Of a stretch of DNA of 64,000 bases, positions 43,874 to 52,250 are shown one piece after another. A program made the position numbers and the translations under genes. Position 1 is the first letter of the stretch, and each line of letters starts with the position of its first letter. The DNA comes from HTCC2207 sp002685195 (GTDB taxonomy: Bacteria; Pseudomonadota; Gammaproteobacteria; Pseudomonadales; Porticoccaceae): NCBI GenBank assembly GCA_051201675.1, contig CP179212.1, positions 2,480,001-2,544,000 on the forward strand, given 5' to 3'. The notes beneath the pieces are model-generated. The model did no database searches. It was not told the origin of the DNA and worked only from the letters and a program-made list of their open reading frames with translations.

Positions 43874-44584
43874 TTATACACCTGAACTAAGACTGTATCT
43901 TTCCGCAGGATTAATAGCTACTGAGATACTCAATACCGCGTCATTAAGCCACTTTCTCATGGTCAGTTGCATACAGACTCCTTGCTCTTCGCCTGTGAGC
44001 AACAACCTCCGTTTTTGACTTGCAGTTGCCATGATTGCTGTTATTTTAAGCTCGCTATGGCTCGGTGAAGCAATCCAGTCTAAATAGGCATCTGGAACTA
44101 CTTTTCCGTAATTTTGTTTAAGAAATGCAGGCGCCATCTTGGGGTTAACATAGATTTCCTGGAATTGAATGGGAATACCCTCAACCAAGTGAATAAACAT
44201 CCCTTTATATAGGTTGTCACCGACGTCTACCTTCATGAGATCAGCGGTATCTCCATCGGCATGGACCGCTGAAATCTCCAGTGTTTGACAGCTATAACTA
44301 CCTGCTGCTTGAGCAGCTTCAATAACATCAGGTAAGTTAATCTGTGGAGCCGCAGGTTTAGGCTTGGCGACAAAAGAACCTAAACCCGGTGATCTAGTAA
44401 GTAATCCCTCATCATCTAATTCCTTTAGAGCCCGCCGCGCAGTCATTCGACTTACCGAAAAACGTATAGCGAGCTCATTTTCTGATGGTACTCGAGCGCC
44501 CACTAACCAATTACCAGAATTAATCTGACTTTCAATGAATTGCTTAATTAACAAAAAACGTGGCAGCTTGACTAAAGTAGTCAT
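43874..44584 (-). CDS. GntR/HutC-family transcriptional regulator
   Basis: The protein has 236 residues. The N-terminal winged helix reads VGARVPSENELAIRF and then SVSRMTARRALKELDDEGLL, typical GntR DNA-binding sequence. The C-terminal UTRA domain contains GIPIQFQEIYVNPKMAPAFL and MRKWLNDAVLSISVAINPAE, like the histidine-utilisation repressor HutC. No hut gene is present in the window, so its natural target is elsewhere or lost. Two TGTATATAC sites flank its upstream region, which suggests autoregulation. Confidence 0.88.
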   Translation of the reverse strand: MTTLVKLPRFLLIKQFIESQINSGNWLVGARVPSENELAIRFSVSRMTARRALKELDDEGLLTRSPGLGSFVAKPKPAAPQINLPDVIEAAQAAGSYSCQTLEISAVHADGDTADLMKVDVGDNLYKGMFIHLVEGIPIQFQEIYVNPKMAPAFLKQNYGKVVPDAYLDWIASPSHSELKITAIMATASQKRRLLLTGEEQGVCMQLTMRKWLNDAVLSISVAINPAERYSLSSGV

Positions 44585-44603
44585 TTTTTCTCTATCTTTT
44601 AAA

Positions 44604-44613
44604 TGTATATACT
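44604..44613. promoter_or_regulatory. HutC-like operator 1
   Basis: TGTATATACT lies 20 bases upstream of the regulator start and differs at one position from the palindromic hut operator TGTATATACA. It would place the regulator over its own promoter. Confidence 0.5.
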
Positions 44614-44765
44614 ATTTATATCAGGCGATCGTTGTAAATACAATCAAAGATTTTTAATTACTTAGTCTAAAAACGATAAAATCGATTAATTAACCGTAAT
44701 TTCGCTTAAATATACGTTAAAATCAATAAAGCGGACAAAAGGTTAAATACGATATTTAAATTAAC

Positions 44766-44775
44766 TGTATATACA
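44766..44775. promoter_or_regulatory. HutC-like operator 2
   Basis: TGTATATACA is the exact hut operator palindrome, 182 bases upstream of the regulator start and just after the stop of the GIY-YIG gene. With operator 1 it may form a two-site autoregulatory region. Confidence 0.5.
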
Positions 44776-44784
44776 ACTATACAT

Positions 44785-45042
44785 TTAATTATTTTTAATG
44801 AGACTCAACTTTTGATGTCGGGTGAGCTTTTTAATCTCTGCCTCTCTCTTACTTGCGGTACTGCGGGTATGTTTAGACTCTGTAAACACCATCTCCAGCG
44901 CATCTCGGCCACGGAAGTATTTTGCCCCTCCTTTGCCAGACTGGTGCTCAGCTAATCGCCGATCAAGATCGGTGGTGATTCCGGTGTAGAGAGTTTGATC
45001 ACTGGCACGAACGATATAAACGTACCACTCTGAGTTATTCAT
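44785..45042 (-). CDS. GIY-YIG nuclease-like protein (YhbQ type)
   Basis: The protein has about 85 residues and the small, single-domain GIY-YIG fold: WYVYIVRASDQTLYTGIT (GIY and YIG halves as YVYIV and LYTGIT), an Arg in DLDRRLAEHQ and a KYFRGRDALE loop, then a Glu in KREAEIKKL. It is like E. coli YhbQ, a damage-related nuclease family member, though function is uncertain. ATG 45,042 overlaps the SprT stop as ATGA, so the two are co-translated. Confidence 0.85.
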   Translation of the reverse strand: MNNSEWYVYIVRASDQTLYTGITTDLDRRLAEHQSGKGGAKYFRGRDALEMVFTESKHTRSTASKREAEIKKLTRHQKLSLIKNN

Positions 45043-45575
45043 CGCGCTGCGCACTGTTTTAAAGGACTATGGCACAGCTGACAACGATAGATAGCGCCCT
45101 TTTCGACTATTTTGCGATGCCGTAAACTAGTCAAATCATGATTTCGACAATCGCACTTATAGCTATATCGTCTATATTGACGGGTTGGAATGCCTTCTAG
45201 GTCATAACTTCCAGTAACAACGGGCTGCACACCCATGGCGAGCATAGTATCGCGCCACTCTTTACCATGGGGCTTTACATGCCGGATCCCCCAAATACAA
45301 TCAACCACATAATGAGCAACCTCATGAGTTACTGTATTAGTTAGGCTTTCCTCATAGTATTTGGCAAATATCCAGGGGTTATAGCGAATGCGCGGTTTTT
45401 TACCCCTAACCTGATACATCCCTGCGCACTTCCCCCAAAGATCAAAATCGATGGTTAACAAAGAAAAGTGACGGTTGAAAATGCCTCCTGCTTTTTTTAC
45501 ACAGCTATTGGTAGTTTCGACAATCTGAAGGCGTTGAAGTTGTGATACTGGGTCAATGATAATTTTGTTGCTCAT
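45039..45575 (-). CDS. sprT: SprT-like zinc metalloprotein
   Basis: The protein has 178 residues. The metal site is VTHEVAHYVVD, the HExxH motif, followed by a zinc-ribbon type C-terminal part with CDC and CQLC pairs, typical of SprT/SprT-like proteins related to eukaryotic Spartan. Function in bacteria is poorly known; it is often near DNA-damage genes. It overlaps the GIY-YIG gene, an arrangement that may link two DNA-acting proteins. Confidence 0.87.
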   Translation of the reverse strand: MSNKIIIDPVSQLQRLQIVETTNSCVKKAGGIFNRHFSLLTIDFDLWGKCAGMYQVRGKKPRIRYNPWIFAKYYEESLTNTVTHEVAHYVVDCIWGIRHVKPHGKEWRDTMLAMGVQPVVTGSYDLEGIPTRQYRRYSYKCDCRNHDLTSLRHRKIVEKGAIYRCQLCHSPLKQCAAR

Positions 45576-45631
45576 AAAGCAATTATAGTGTGTGTTGTTA
45601 CTGGTACAATTATTATATCTTTTTATGAATT

Positions 45632-46456
45632 ATGTTTATGAATATTGACCTCCATTGCCATACAAATATATCGGATGGCGTATTAACTCCAAACCAATTG
45701 ATTGAGCTTGCAATTGAACGGGGCGTGGACATGCTGTCAATTACTGATCATGACACATTGGATGCATATTCGATTATCAATTCAGTGCCACCTCAACTGC
45801 AATTAATTCCTGGTATAGAATTCTCAAGCCAGTGGAGAAAGCAGGGCATTCATGTTGTCGGATTAAATATTGATCTCTCCAATGAGGTAATTATCAATGC
45901 GGTTAGCCAACAGTCAGATGGTCGCAAGCGCCGAGCAGAAAAAATCGCTTACAAGTTGAAGCGGCTGGGCTTTGACAATAGCCTAGAGGGAGTTAAAAGC
46001 TTCGCTGGGAGCCATATAGGGCGACCTCACTTTGCTCAATATCTTGTCCAAATAGGAGCTGTTAAAAATATGAACGAAGCTTTTAAAAAATATCTTGGCG
46101 CCGGTAAAGCAGGTGATATTAAAGATGAATGGGCAGACCTAAAAACAGTAGTAGGATGGATTCATCAGGCTGGAGGAGTGGCTGTATTGGCTCACCCAAA
46201 GAAATATAATCTTACTCGCACTAAGCTGGTGGATCTCATCAGTGATTTTTGTGAGGCAGGAGGAGGGGCCATAGAGGTTATTTCAGGCTTACAAATCCCC
46301 TCCGTTACCAAAGATTTAGCTGGTTTGTGCAACAAGTTCAATCTCTTGGCTTCCTGTGGTTCAGATTTCCATGCCCCAGATAGAAAATGGGCAGCGCTAG
46401 GAATGGTAAGCCAATTGCCCGATGGTTGTATTCCTGTTTGGGAGCATTGGAGCTAA
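45632..46456 (+). CDS. PHP-domain phosphoesterase (YciV/RNase AM type)
   Basis: The protein has 274 residues. The PHP motifs are DLHCHTNISDG (motif I), SITDHDTLDA (motif II), GIEFSS (Glu), HVVG (His), GRPHFAQYLV, LAHPKKY (His) and SDFHAPD (Asp, His). This is the pattern of YciV, which hydrolyses 3-prime,5-prime nucleotide bisphosphates and can act as a 5-prime-3-prime exoribonuclease. Start is at ATG 45,632 or 45,638. It is divergent from sprT and precedes the rhodanese gene. Confidence 0.88.
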   Translation: MFMNIDLHCHTNISDGVLTPNQLIELAIERGVDMLSITDHDTLDAYSIINSVPPQLQLIPGIEFSSQWRKQGIHVVGLNIDLSNEVIINAVSQQSDGRKRRAEKIAYKLKRLGFDNSLEGVKSFAGSHIGRPHFAQYLVQIGAVKNMNEAFKKYLGAGKAGDIKDEWADLKTVVGWIHQAGGVAVLAHPKKYNLTRTKLVDLISDFCEAGGGAIEVISGLQIPSVTKDLAGLCNKFNLLASCGSDFHAPDRKWAALGMVSQLPDGCIPVWEHWS

Positions 46457-46539
46457 GATTATTGTGAGTAATTCCTAAGATCGTCTTTCATGTGTATACT
46501 TCTGCCGCGTAACACCAGCGTGTCTCGAAAAATTGACTA

Positions 46540-46974
46540 ATGAGTACCTATATTTTGGATATTTTCGTTTTTGTGAGTGAACAATGGCTATTAATCAGTG
46601 CCTTCCTAATACTGCTTTTTATCTTCCTATCCAAGGAACGATCTAACTCTGGCAAGCCTTTGGCTACATCAGAGCTAGTAGCACTGATGAATGCAGATCA
46701 AGCTATCCTGGTTGACGTAAGAGCATCCGCTGAATTTCAGGCAGGACATATACATGGTGCCTTTAATATCCCTCACACCAAGATTAATGGACGCGTCAGT
46801 GAGCTTGAAAAACATCGTCAGAAATTGATTGTTCTTGTCGACCAAATGGGTCAGCATGCTGGTTCAGCAGGAAAGTTGCTAACCAAAGATGGATTTAATG
46901 TTCGTCGCTTAAAAGGTGGCATGAGCGAATGGCAACACCAGAGCATGCCTGTCGTTCAAGGACAAAAGAACTAG
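46540..46974 (+). CDS. Membrane-anchored rhodanese-like protein (YibN type), active Cys absent
   Basis: The protein has 144 residues. One membrane segment (WLLISAFLILLFIFLS) is followed by a rhodanese-like domain: LVDVRASAEFQAGHIHGAFN. The active loop reads VLVDQMGQHAG; the Cys that normally carries the sulfur is replaced by Asp, so sulfurtransferase activity is unlikely. It may have a structural or binding role. It precedes grxC and secB, the same gene order as in many gammaproteobacteria where yibN-grxC-secB is conserved. Confidence 0.88.
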   Translation: MSTYILDIFVFVSEQWLLISAFLILLFIFLSKERSNSGKPLATSELVALMNADQAILVDVRASAEFQAGHIHGAFNIPHTKINGRVSELEKHRQKLIVLVDQMGQHAGSAGKLLTKDGFNVRRLKGGMSEWQHQSMPVVQGQKN

Positions 46975-47008
46975 CTTTAATACCCTCTAAATAAGTAAAG
47001 GAGTTGTT

Positions 47009-47293
47009 ATGCCTCAAGTGTCACTATACGGGACTCGTCTTTGTTCGTTCTGTGCAGCGGCGAGGCAATTACTTAACCAAAAAGGTGTAAGTTATGACGA
47101 TATTTCGGTTGATCAAGATTTAGACTTACGTAACGAAGTTATGCAAAAAAGCGGACAACGCACAGTTCCACAGATCTGGGTTGGGGATACACATATTGGC
47201 GGATATTCAGAGCTTCAGGGCTTAGAAACAACAGGAGAATTGGATGCCCTTTTAAGTCCTAGGGTTGAAATGGATGAAAATAGCGCCATATAG
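47009..47293 (+). CDS. grxC: Glutaredoxin 3
   Basis: The protein has 94 residues. The active site reads LCSFCAAA (CxxC, with Ser-Phe between instead of the usual Pro-Tyr). The cis-proline motif is RTVPQIWVGD and GGYSELQGLE is the glutathione-binding turn. It reduces disulfides and glutathionylated proteins. It stands in the yibN-grxC-secB cluster with short gaps. AAGGAG lies seven bases before ATG 47,009. Confidence 0.93.
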   Translation: MPQVSLYGTRLCSFCAAARQLLNQKGVSYDDISVDQDLDLRNEVMQKSGQRTVPQIWVGDTHIGGYSELQGLETTGELDALLSPRVEMDENSAI

Positions 47294-47341
47294 TGGGTAG
47301 ACGTTTAAAAATATACCAATGAATTATTAAAGGCTATAGAA

Positions 47342-47851
47342 ATGACTGACGAAACAACTCCTGCAAGTGCAGCTGCAGAAACTGAAGACAATGGGCCGGC
47401 ATTTGCAGTACAGCGGATTTATCTAAAAGATCTTTCCTTCGAAACTCCTATGGGCGCAGCAGCATTCCAAAAACAATGGCAACCTAAAGTTAACCAAGAT
47501 CTAAGTACCAAAAGTGCTCAGATTGCAGAAGGCATCTATGAAGTCTCTTTGCGTCTAACAATTACTGTGACAGACGGAGAAGACACTATTTATCTGATAG
47601 AAGTAGAGCAAGCAGGATTGTTTGCGATCAAAGGCCTAGAGCCCCAGCAGGTCACTCATGTCCTGAATACAACATGTCCTAATATGCTGTTCCCCTACGC
47701 TCGAGAAGTTATTGATAATGCGGTGACTAAAGGCTCGTTCCCAGCTTTGCTGTTACCACCGATTAATTTTGATGCATTGTTCGCCTCAGCTGTTCAACAG
47801 GCTGATGCTAAGGCCGCTGAAGAGGCTAACCCAGAAGACACAACCCATTAA
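47342..47851 (+). CDS. secB: Protein-export chaperone SecB
   Basis: The protein has 169 residues. It has the SecB core: FAVQRIYLKDLSFETPMGA at the N-terminus, VNQDLSTKSAQI in the middle, LNTTCPNMLFPYAREVIDN and PALLLPPINFDALFA, diagnostic of SecB. It keeps preproteins unfolded and hands them to SecA. A strong terminator follows the stop. Confidence 0.96.
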   Translation: MTDETTPASAAAETEDNGPAFAVQRIYLKDLSFETPMGAAAFQKQWQPKVNQDLSTKSAQIAEGIYEVSLRLTITVTDGEDTIYLIEVEQAGLFAIKGLEPQQVTHVLNTTCPNMLFPYAREVIDNAVTKGSFPALLLPPINFDALFASAVQQADAKAAEEANPEDTTH

Positions 47852-47876
47852 ACAGATCGTAATGACCAAATCTGAA

Positions 47877-47907
47877 AACCCCGCCAATAGTTAGCGGGGT
47901 TTTTTTA
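47877..47907. terminator. Terminator between secB and ntrC
   Basis: An eight-pair stem AACCCCGC/GCGGGGTT (47,877-47,884 with 47,894-47,901) is followed by a T run on the plus strand. It ends the secB transcript; the preceding AAAA lets it act on the converging ntrC strand only weakly. Confidence 0.85.
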
Positions 47908-47923
47908 TGGCAAGACTTAAACG

Positions 47924-49336
47924 CTAATACTCTAACCCATACTCCTGCAACTTGCGTGTTAGAGTATTCCTTCCCCAACCCAACAAGAGTGCAGCGTCTT
48001 TCTTTCGGCCTCCAGTGTATGCCAATGCTGTTTCAATCATAGCGCGCTCAAAATCAGGAATAGCTTGCTCTAATATGTTCTGTCGGCCACTTTTTAATTC
48101 ACTCTCTCCCCAGAGTCTGAGCATATGTTGCCAATCACCCTGCCCACGATAGGCCCCCTCTGTAGCTTCTGATTTCAGCTCAGGAGGCAAATCTGAAATT
48201 AGCACCTCTCTTCCCGCAGCCATTACCGTTAACCAGCGACACATATTCTCTAATTGCCTAACGTTGCCTGGCCAAGGTAAATTGAAAAAGAATTCCTCCG
48301 CATCTTTAGATAACACTTTTGGCTCCATCTCAAGCTCTTTTGCTGAGACATTAAAGAAGTGCTCCATCAGTTGGGGTATATCTTCTCGACGATCCGCTAA
48401 TTTGGGTAGGTGCACTCTGATAACATTTAATCGATGGAATAAGTCTTCTCTAAAGCGATTCTGCGTGACTAACTCCTCTAGGTTTTGATGAGTAGCAGCA
48501 ATAATGCGAACATCGACTTTTATTGCAGTGTGCCCTCCAACCCTATAGAACTCTCCATCAGCTAGAACTCGGAGCAGTCTTGTCTGTGCCTCTGCGGGCA
48601 TATCTCCGATTTCATCAAGAAACAGTGTGCCTCCATCAGCTTGTTCAAAGCGTCCCTCCCGGCGCTGTGAGGCCCCAGTAAAAGAACCTTTCTCATGACC
48701 AAACAACTCAGATTCAATTAAGTCGTGAGGAATAGCAGCCATGTTAAGCGCGATGAATTTGGCACTTTTACGCGGACTATGCCTATGTAGAGCCTGTGCT
48801 ACAAGTTCTTTACCGGTCCCTGACTCACCGTTAATCAGGACAGTAATGTTTGAGTTAGATAACCGCCCAATCGCCCGAAATACCTCTTGCATAGCCGGGG
48901 CTTCACCGATAATTTCTTGAGCCACGACGGAAGCTGTTGGGATTTGAATATCTACCTTCTTCTCAAGAGCTAGAGCCACGCCTCGACGAACCACGTCGAC
49001 CAATTCATCTAAATCAAAAGGCTTTGGTAAGTATTCAAAAGCCCCTCCTTGATAAGCAGCTACCGCACTGTCCAAGTCAGAGTGTGCGGTCGTTATAATT
49101 ACAGGAATATCAGGATGACTTCTGTGGATTTGTTTGAGTAGCTCAAGGCCATCAGTACCAGGCATGCGAATATCCGAGATGATAATCTCCGGCTGTGACA
49201 CTCTTAATACTGACAATAAGTCGTCACCACTCTCAAAACTTCGTACGTCCATCCCATCTCGAGTAATGGCCTTTTCCATTACCCAACGAAGGGAACGATC
49301 ATCTTCTGCAATCCATATTTTTACATTATTTTTCAT
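47924..49336 (-). CDS. ntrC: Nitrogen regulator NtrC (sigma-54-dependent activator)
   Basis: The protein has 470 residues. The receiver has the acidic IAEDD and the phospho-acceptor Asp in IIISDIRMPG. The AAA+ sigma-54 domain has GESGTGKE (Walker A), ELFGHEKGSFTGA (GAFTGA loop, here GSFTGA) and GGTLFLDEIGDMP (Walker B). The C-terminal helix-turn-helix includes KDAALLLGWGRNTLTRKLQ. ATG 49,336 is preferred because it immediately follows the ntrB stop; longer frames upstream enter ntrB. Confidence 0.95.
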   Translation of the reverse strand: MKNNVKIWIAEDDRSLRWVMEKAITRDGMDVRSFESGDDLLSVLRVSQPEIIISDIRMPGTDGLELLKQIHRSHPDIPVIITTAHSDLDSAVAAYQGGAFEYLPKPFDLDELVDVVRRGVALALEKKVDIQIPTASVVAQEIIGEAPAMQEVFRAIGRLSNSNITVLINGESGTGKELVAQALHRHSPRKSAKFIALNMAAIPHDLIESELFGHEKGSFTGASQRREGRFEQADGGTLFLDEIGDMPAEAQTRLLRVLADGEFYRVGGHTAIKVDVRIIAATHQNLEELVTQNRFREDLFHRLNVIRVHLPKLADRREDIPQLMEHFFNVSAKELEMEPKVLSKDAEEFFFNLPWPGNVRQLENMCRWLTVMAAGREVLISDLPPELKSEATEGAYRGQGDWQHMLRLWGESELKSGRQNILEQAIPDFERAMIETALAYTGGRKKDAALLLGWGRNTLTRKLQEYGLEY

Positions 49337-49337
49337 A

Positions 49338-50417
49338 CTAATCTCTGATCGGTAAATAAATTGAGAACATGGTTTCGCCGGGTTCAGAATCACACTCAAT
49401 AATTCCCTGATGGCTGTTAATTGCAGTCTGAGCAATTGTCAGACCTAAACCCGAACCATCACTTCGGCCGCTTATCATGGGGAAAAAAATACGCTCTACG
49501 ATATCCGCCAGAATCCCTGGCCCATTGTCAATAATATCAATTCTACACACTACTTTATGACGCTCTCCAGCGATGGTAAAACTGCGCTGAATACGTGACT
49601 TAATAGTTACTAACGGCTTCAGTGTTGGGGCCTCTAGGACCGCCTGCATAGCATTTCTCGCCACATTGAGCACTGCCTGAATAAGCTGTGCGCGGTCTCC
49701 TCTGACTTCTGGAATACTAGGATCATAGTCTCTAATCAGAGTTAACTGTCCCTGAACTTCGGCTTCTAAGAGGCTTGCTACATGCTCCGTCACTTCATGG
49801 ATATTAATTTGCTCATACTTAGGAAGTTGGTTAGGCCCCAACAATCGATCAACAAGATTTCTAAGCCGGTCAGCCTCTGTCGTTATGATCTGACAGAACT
49901 CTCTAGTTTCACCCCCTAACCCTCGCTCTACAATCTCCTGGTCAAGTAATTGAGCTGCTCCGCGTATACCGCCTAAAGGGTTTTTGATTTCATGAGCAAG
50001 ACCGCGAACAAGATTTTTTGAGGTGTCATGCACAGAAAGCAAAGCCTCTTCTCTATTAATTTTGAGGAACCTATCAACTGGCTGCATCTCCATTAATAAC
50101 ATCCGCTGAGAGCTAGCCTCAATTGGAGTGACGGTGTAGTCGACCTGAGATACATCTGTGGATGCAGGAATACGCAAATATTCGTGCCGACGAGTATGTG
50201 GGTTGCCCGATGATAGTGAATCCTCGAGAGTCTGCCTGCAAACATCCGTCTCGCTAAAAAACTCATAAATTGGATGTCCCAACAATCTGGAGTTACCCAT
50301 TTGTAAGAGAGACTCGACTGCCGAATTGACATAGGTGATCGACAGATTCTCATCTAGAAGAAGAACTGCGGCATTTAAATTATCTAACAATAATCCGTGG
50401 AGTTTTTCTAAATTCAT
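49338..50417 (-). CDS. ntrB: Nitrogen sensor kinase NtrB
   Basis: The protein has 359 residues. A PAS domain runs from NLNAAVLLLDENLSITYVNS. The phospho-acceptor motif is GLAHEIKNPLGGIRGAAQLL with its His, and the HATPase region has NVARNAMQA, DNGPGI and GSGLGLTIAQ. There is no membrane segment, as in NtrB. It phosphorylates NtrC under nitrogen limitation and is probably controlled by a PII protein. ATG 50,417 fits the family start; its ribosome site is weak. Confidence 0.93.
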   Translation of the reverse strand: MNLEKLHGLLLDNLNAAVLLLDENLSITYVNSAVESLLQMGNSRLLGHPIYEFFSETDVCRQTLEDSLSSGNPHTRRHEYLRIPASTDVSQVDYTVTPIEASSQRMLLMEMQPVDRFLKINREEALLSVHDTSKNLVRGLAHEIKNPLGGIRGAAQLLDQEIVERGLGGETREFCQIITTEADRLRNLVDRLLGPNQLPKYEQINIHEVTEHVASLLEAEVQGQLTLIRDYDPSIPEVRGDRAQLIQAVLNVARNAMQAVLEAPTLKPLVTIKSRIQRSFTIAGERHKVVCRIDIIDNGPGILADIVERIFFPMISGRSDGSGLGLTIAQTAINSHQGIIECDSEPGETMFSIYLPIRD

Positions 50418-50741
50418 AAAATTTAAATATCTACATGTCTTTTTAGGATGCAAAAGTAACGAATGCACTATCGTTCTTTGTCACTTGCAATAAACAAGCC
50501 AACTATTAATTGACCTAAAACCCACTAAACTGAGGCTTCAGATCAAAAACAGTTCGGTCTGTTTTAAAATCTGCACCATTATAGTGCGTAATTGTATTGT
50601 GCGCACTAATGACGCTCTATGACTAACGACTAACATCTGGGTGTTAATTCAAAACAAGAGATGACAGTGGCTATAGATTTACCAAATCTCGGGGGGATCA
50701 GAAAAGCCCTGGGAGTAGAATTACTCCCAGAGCAATATAGC
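50418..50741. other. Intergenic region between glnA and ntrB
   Basis: No gene is visible. It carries the presumed ntrB promoter region and the NtrC-like site at 50,573. A second small palindrome GTGCGCAC lies near 50,599. The glnA stop region at the right end has a GGGAGTA/TACTCCC inverted repeat (near 50,710-50,732) that may act as a terminator for glnA. Confidence 0.5.
50573..50587. promoter_or_regulatory. NtrC-like binding site upstream of ntrB
   Basis: GCACCATTATAGTGC has the GCAC and GTGC arms with a seven-base spacer, like NtrC sites (GCACC-N5-GGTGC). It is 156 bases upstream of ntrB and suggests autoregulation. Confidence 0.55.
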
Positions 50742-51752
50742 TTAAGCTAAGGCTTCTTTGGTGGTTTTAATAATAGCAGCCGCCACCTTGTAAGGATCTG
50801 CGTTAGAAGCAGTTCTTCGGTCTTCTAAACGACCCTTCCAACCATCTTCAACAGTGCCGATAGGGATGCGAATTGATGATCCACGATCTGAAACGCCGAA
50901 GCTAAACTCATCAATTGCCTGCGTCTCATGTAGGCCAGTCAAACGCTGGTCATTGTCTGCGCCATACACACTAATATGACGTTCTATATTTTTACCAAAC
51001 TCTTCACAAATTTTAGTGAATATGGCTTCATCACCAAGATCTCGCATGGGACCATTAGAGAAATTGGCATGCATGCCCGAACCATTCCAATCTGTGTCTC
51101 CCAGCGGCTTAGGATGATAGTTAATTGTGTAGCCATACTTTTCACCCGTTCTCTCAAGAAGGTAGCGAGCGACCCAAATTTCGTCTCCAGCTTCTTTTGC
51201 TCCTTTCGCAAAACACTGAAATTCCCACTGTCCTGCAGCAACTTCAGCGTTAATTCCCTCAACATTCAATCCAGCTTCGAGACAGATATCAAGATGCTCT
51301 TCCACACAGCTGCGCCCATAAGCATTAGCAGCACCGACCGAGCAGTAGTAAGGGCCTTGCGGTCGCGGGAATCCCCCATGAGGGAATCCAGGAGGTAACT
51401 GAGTATCAACATCCCATAGGAAATACTCTTGCTCAAAGCCAAACCAGAAGTCATTGTCATCGTCGTCTATCGTTGCCCGACCGTTAGACACATGAGGTGT
51501 TCCGTCAGCGTTAAGAACTTCAGTCATTACCAAAAACGCGTTACTACGGTCTGGATCTGGGTAAATAGCGACGGGTTTAAGTAAGCAATCTGAAGCATTG
51601 CCTTCCGCTTGTTCCGTGGAGCTTCCATCAAATGACCACATAGGGCATTCTTCTAGAGTTCCACCGAAGTTATCACGAACCTGTGTTTTGCTGCGCAGGC
51701 TTTGAGTAGGCATATAACCATCCAACCAAATGTATTCTAACTTTGCTTTCAT
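50742..51752 (-). CDS. glnII: Glutamine synthetase type II (eukaryotic-like GSII)
   Basis: The protein has 336 residues, far shorter than the 468 of the usual bacterial GlnA. It matches the eukaryotic and rhizobial GSII: KLEYIWLDGYMPTQSLRSK at the N-terminus, WSFDGSSTEQAEG, FGFEQEYFLWD, GINAEVAAGQWEFQ, WNGSGMHANFS, and a C-terminal RRTASNADPYKVAAAII. It joins ammonia and glutamate to glutamine. GSII is not adenylylated by GlnE, so control is likely at transcription: a sigma-54 promoter and NtrC-like sites lie upstream and ntrBC follow downstream. Confidence 0.92.
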   Translation of the reverse strand: MKAKLEYIWLDGYMPTQSLRSKTQVRDNFGGTLEECPMWSFDGSSTEQAEGNASDCLLKPVAIYPDPDRSNAFLVMTEVLNADGTPHVSNGRATIDDDDNDFWFGFEQEYFLWDVDTQLPPGFPHGGFPRPQGPYYCSVGAANAYGRSCVEEHLDICLEAGLNVEGINAEVAAGQWEFQCFAKGAKEAGDEIWVARYLLERTGEKYGYTINYHPKPLGDTDWNGSGMHANFSNGPMRDLGDEAIFTKICEEFGKNIERHISVYGADNDQRLTGLHETQAIDEFSFGVSDRGSSIRIPIGTVEDGWKGRLEDRRTASNADPYKVAAAIIKTTKEALA

Positions 51753-51963
51753 TTTTAATGACTCTCCGTTTAGATTAGTTCTTTAGATCTTTAGATCTTA
51801 AATTCGTCAAACAAGGCCTACCTCGGTTAAAGGGTTTCTGAAACTGACTTAGGCCAACCTTAATTAGAAGGAAACTATGACCCGCTTTAACAGGCAGAAC
51901 GGCGATCTATGAACCGGATGTCATGCTCGCGCGATTTAGTAACCTTTTCCCTCAGTTATCGAC

Positions 51964-51980
51964 TGCAATTGCCGTGCCAA
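51964..51980 (-). promoter_or_regulatory. Sigma-54 promoter of the GSII gene
   Basis: Minus strand TTGGCACGGCAATTGCA matches the -24/-12 consensus (TGGCAC-N5-TTGCA) exactly, about 210 bases upstream of the GSII start. It requires sigma-54 and an activator such as NtrC, whose gene is close by. Confidence 0.85.
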
Positions 51981-52085
51981 TGAAACCATTTTAATAGCCC
52001 AGTGGCCGACCCCAATAGGATAAAGGCTTTCACGGCAGGCCGCTACACCTAAAAAGTTATAAGGTAATATAAAACCCTACGATAC

Positions 52086-52100
52086 GCACCATTACAGTGC
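52086..52100. promoter_or_regulatory. NtrC-like binding site upstream of the GSII gene
   Basis: GCACCATTACAGTGC has nearly the same sequence as the site upstream of ntrB (one base differs). It lies about 105 bases upstream of the sigma-54 promoter. Confidence 0.6.
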
Positions 52101-52250
52101 GCTTGCAAATACGGTGCTTTATTATGGTGCAAAATAAATCTAAAGCTTCAGATTTATACGGCTTATTTAACACGGCTTTGTAATTAACTTTGGGTTTTAG
52201 CGCATTCTAATAGGCAATATTGGTAAACTATGGATGGATGAGAGTTTACT

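Larger units (their letters stand above)
51753..52250. other. Regulatory region upstream of the GSII gene
   Basis: There is no gene in these 498 bases. They include the sigma-54 promoter at 51,964-51,980 (minus strand), an NtrC-like site at 52,086-52,100 and a second GGTGC/ATGGTGCA pair at 52,113-52,131. The arrangement, with activator sites about 110-150 bases upstream of a sigma-54 promoter, is typical of NtrC-driven genes. Confidence 0.65.

Noticed and set aside
50976..51398. Antisense frame of 140 codons inside the GSII gene
   Set aside because: GSII is unambiguous on the other strand and the antisense translation is low-complexity and lacks motifs.
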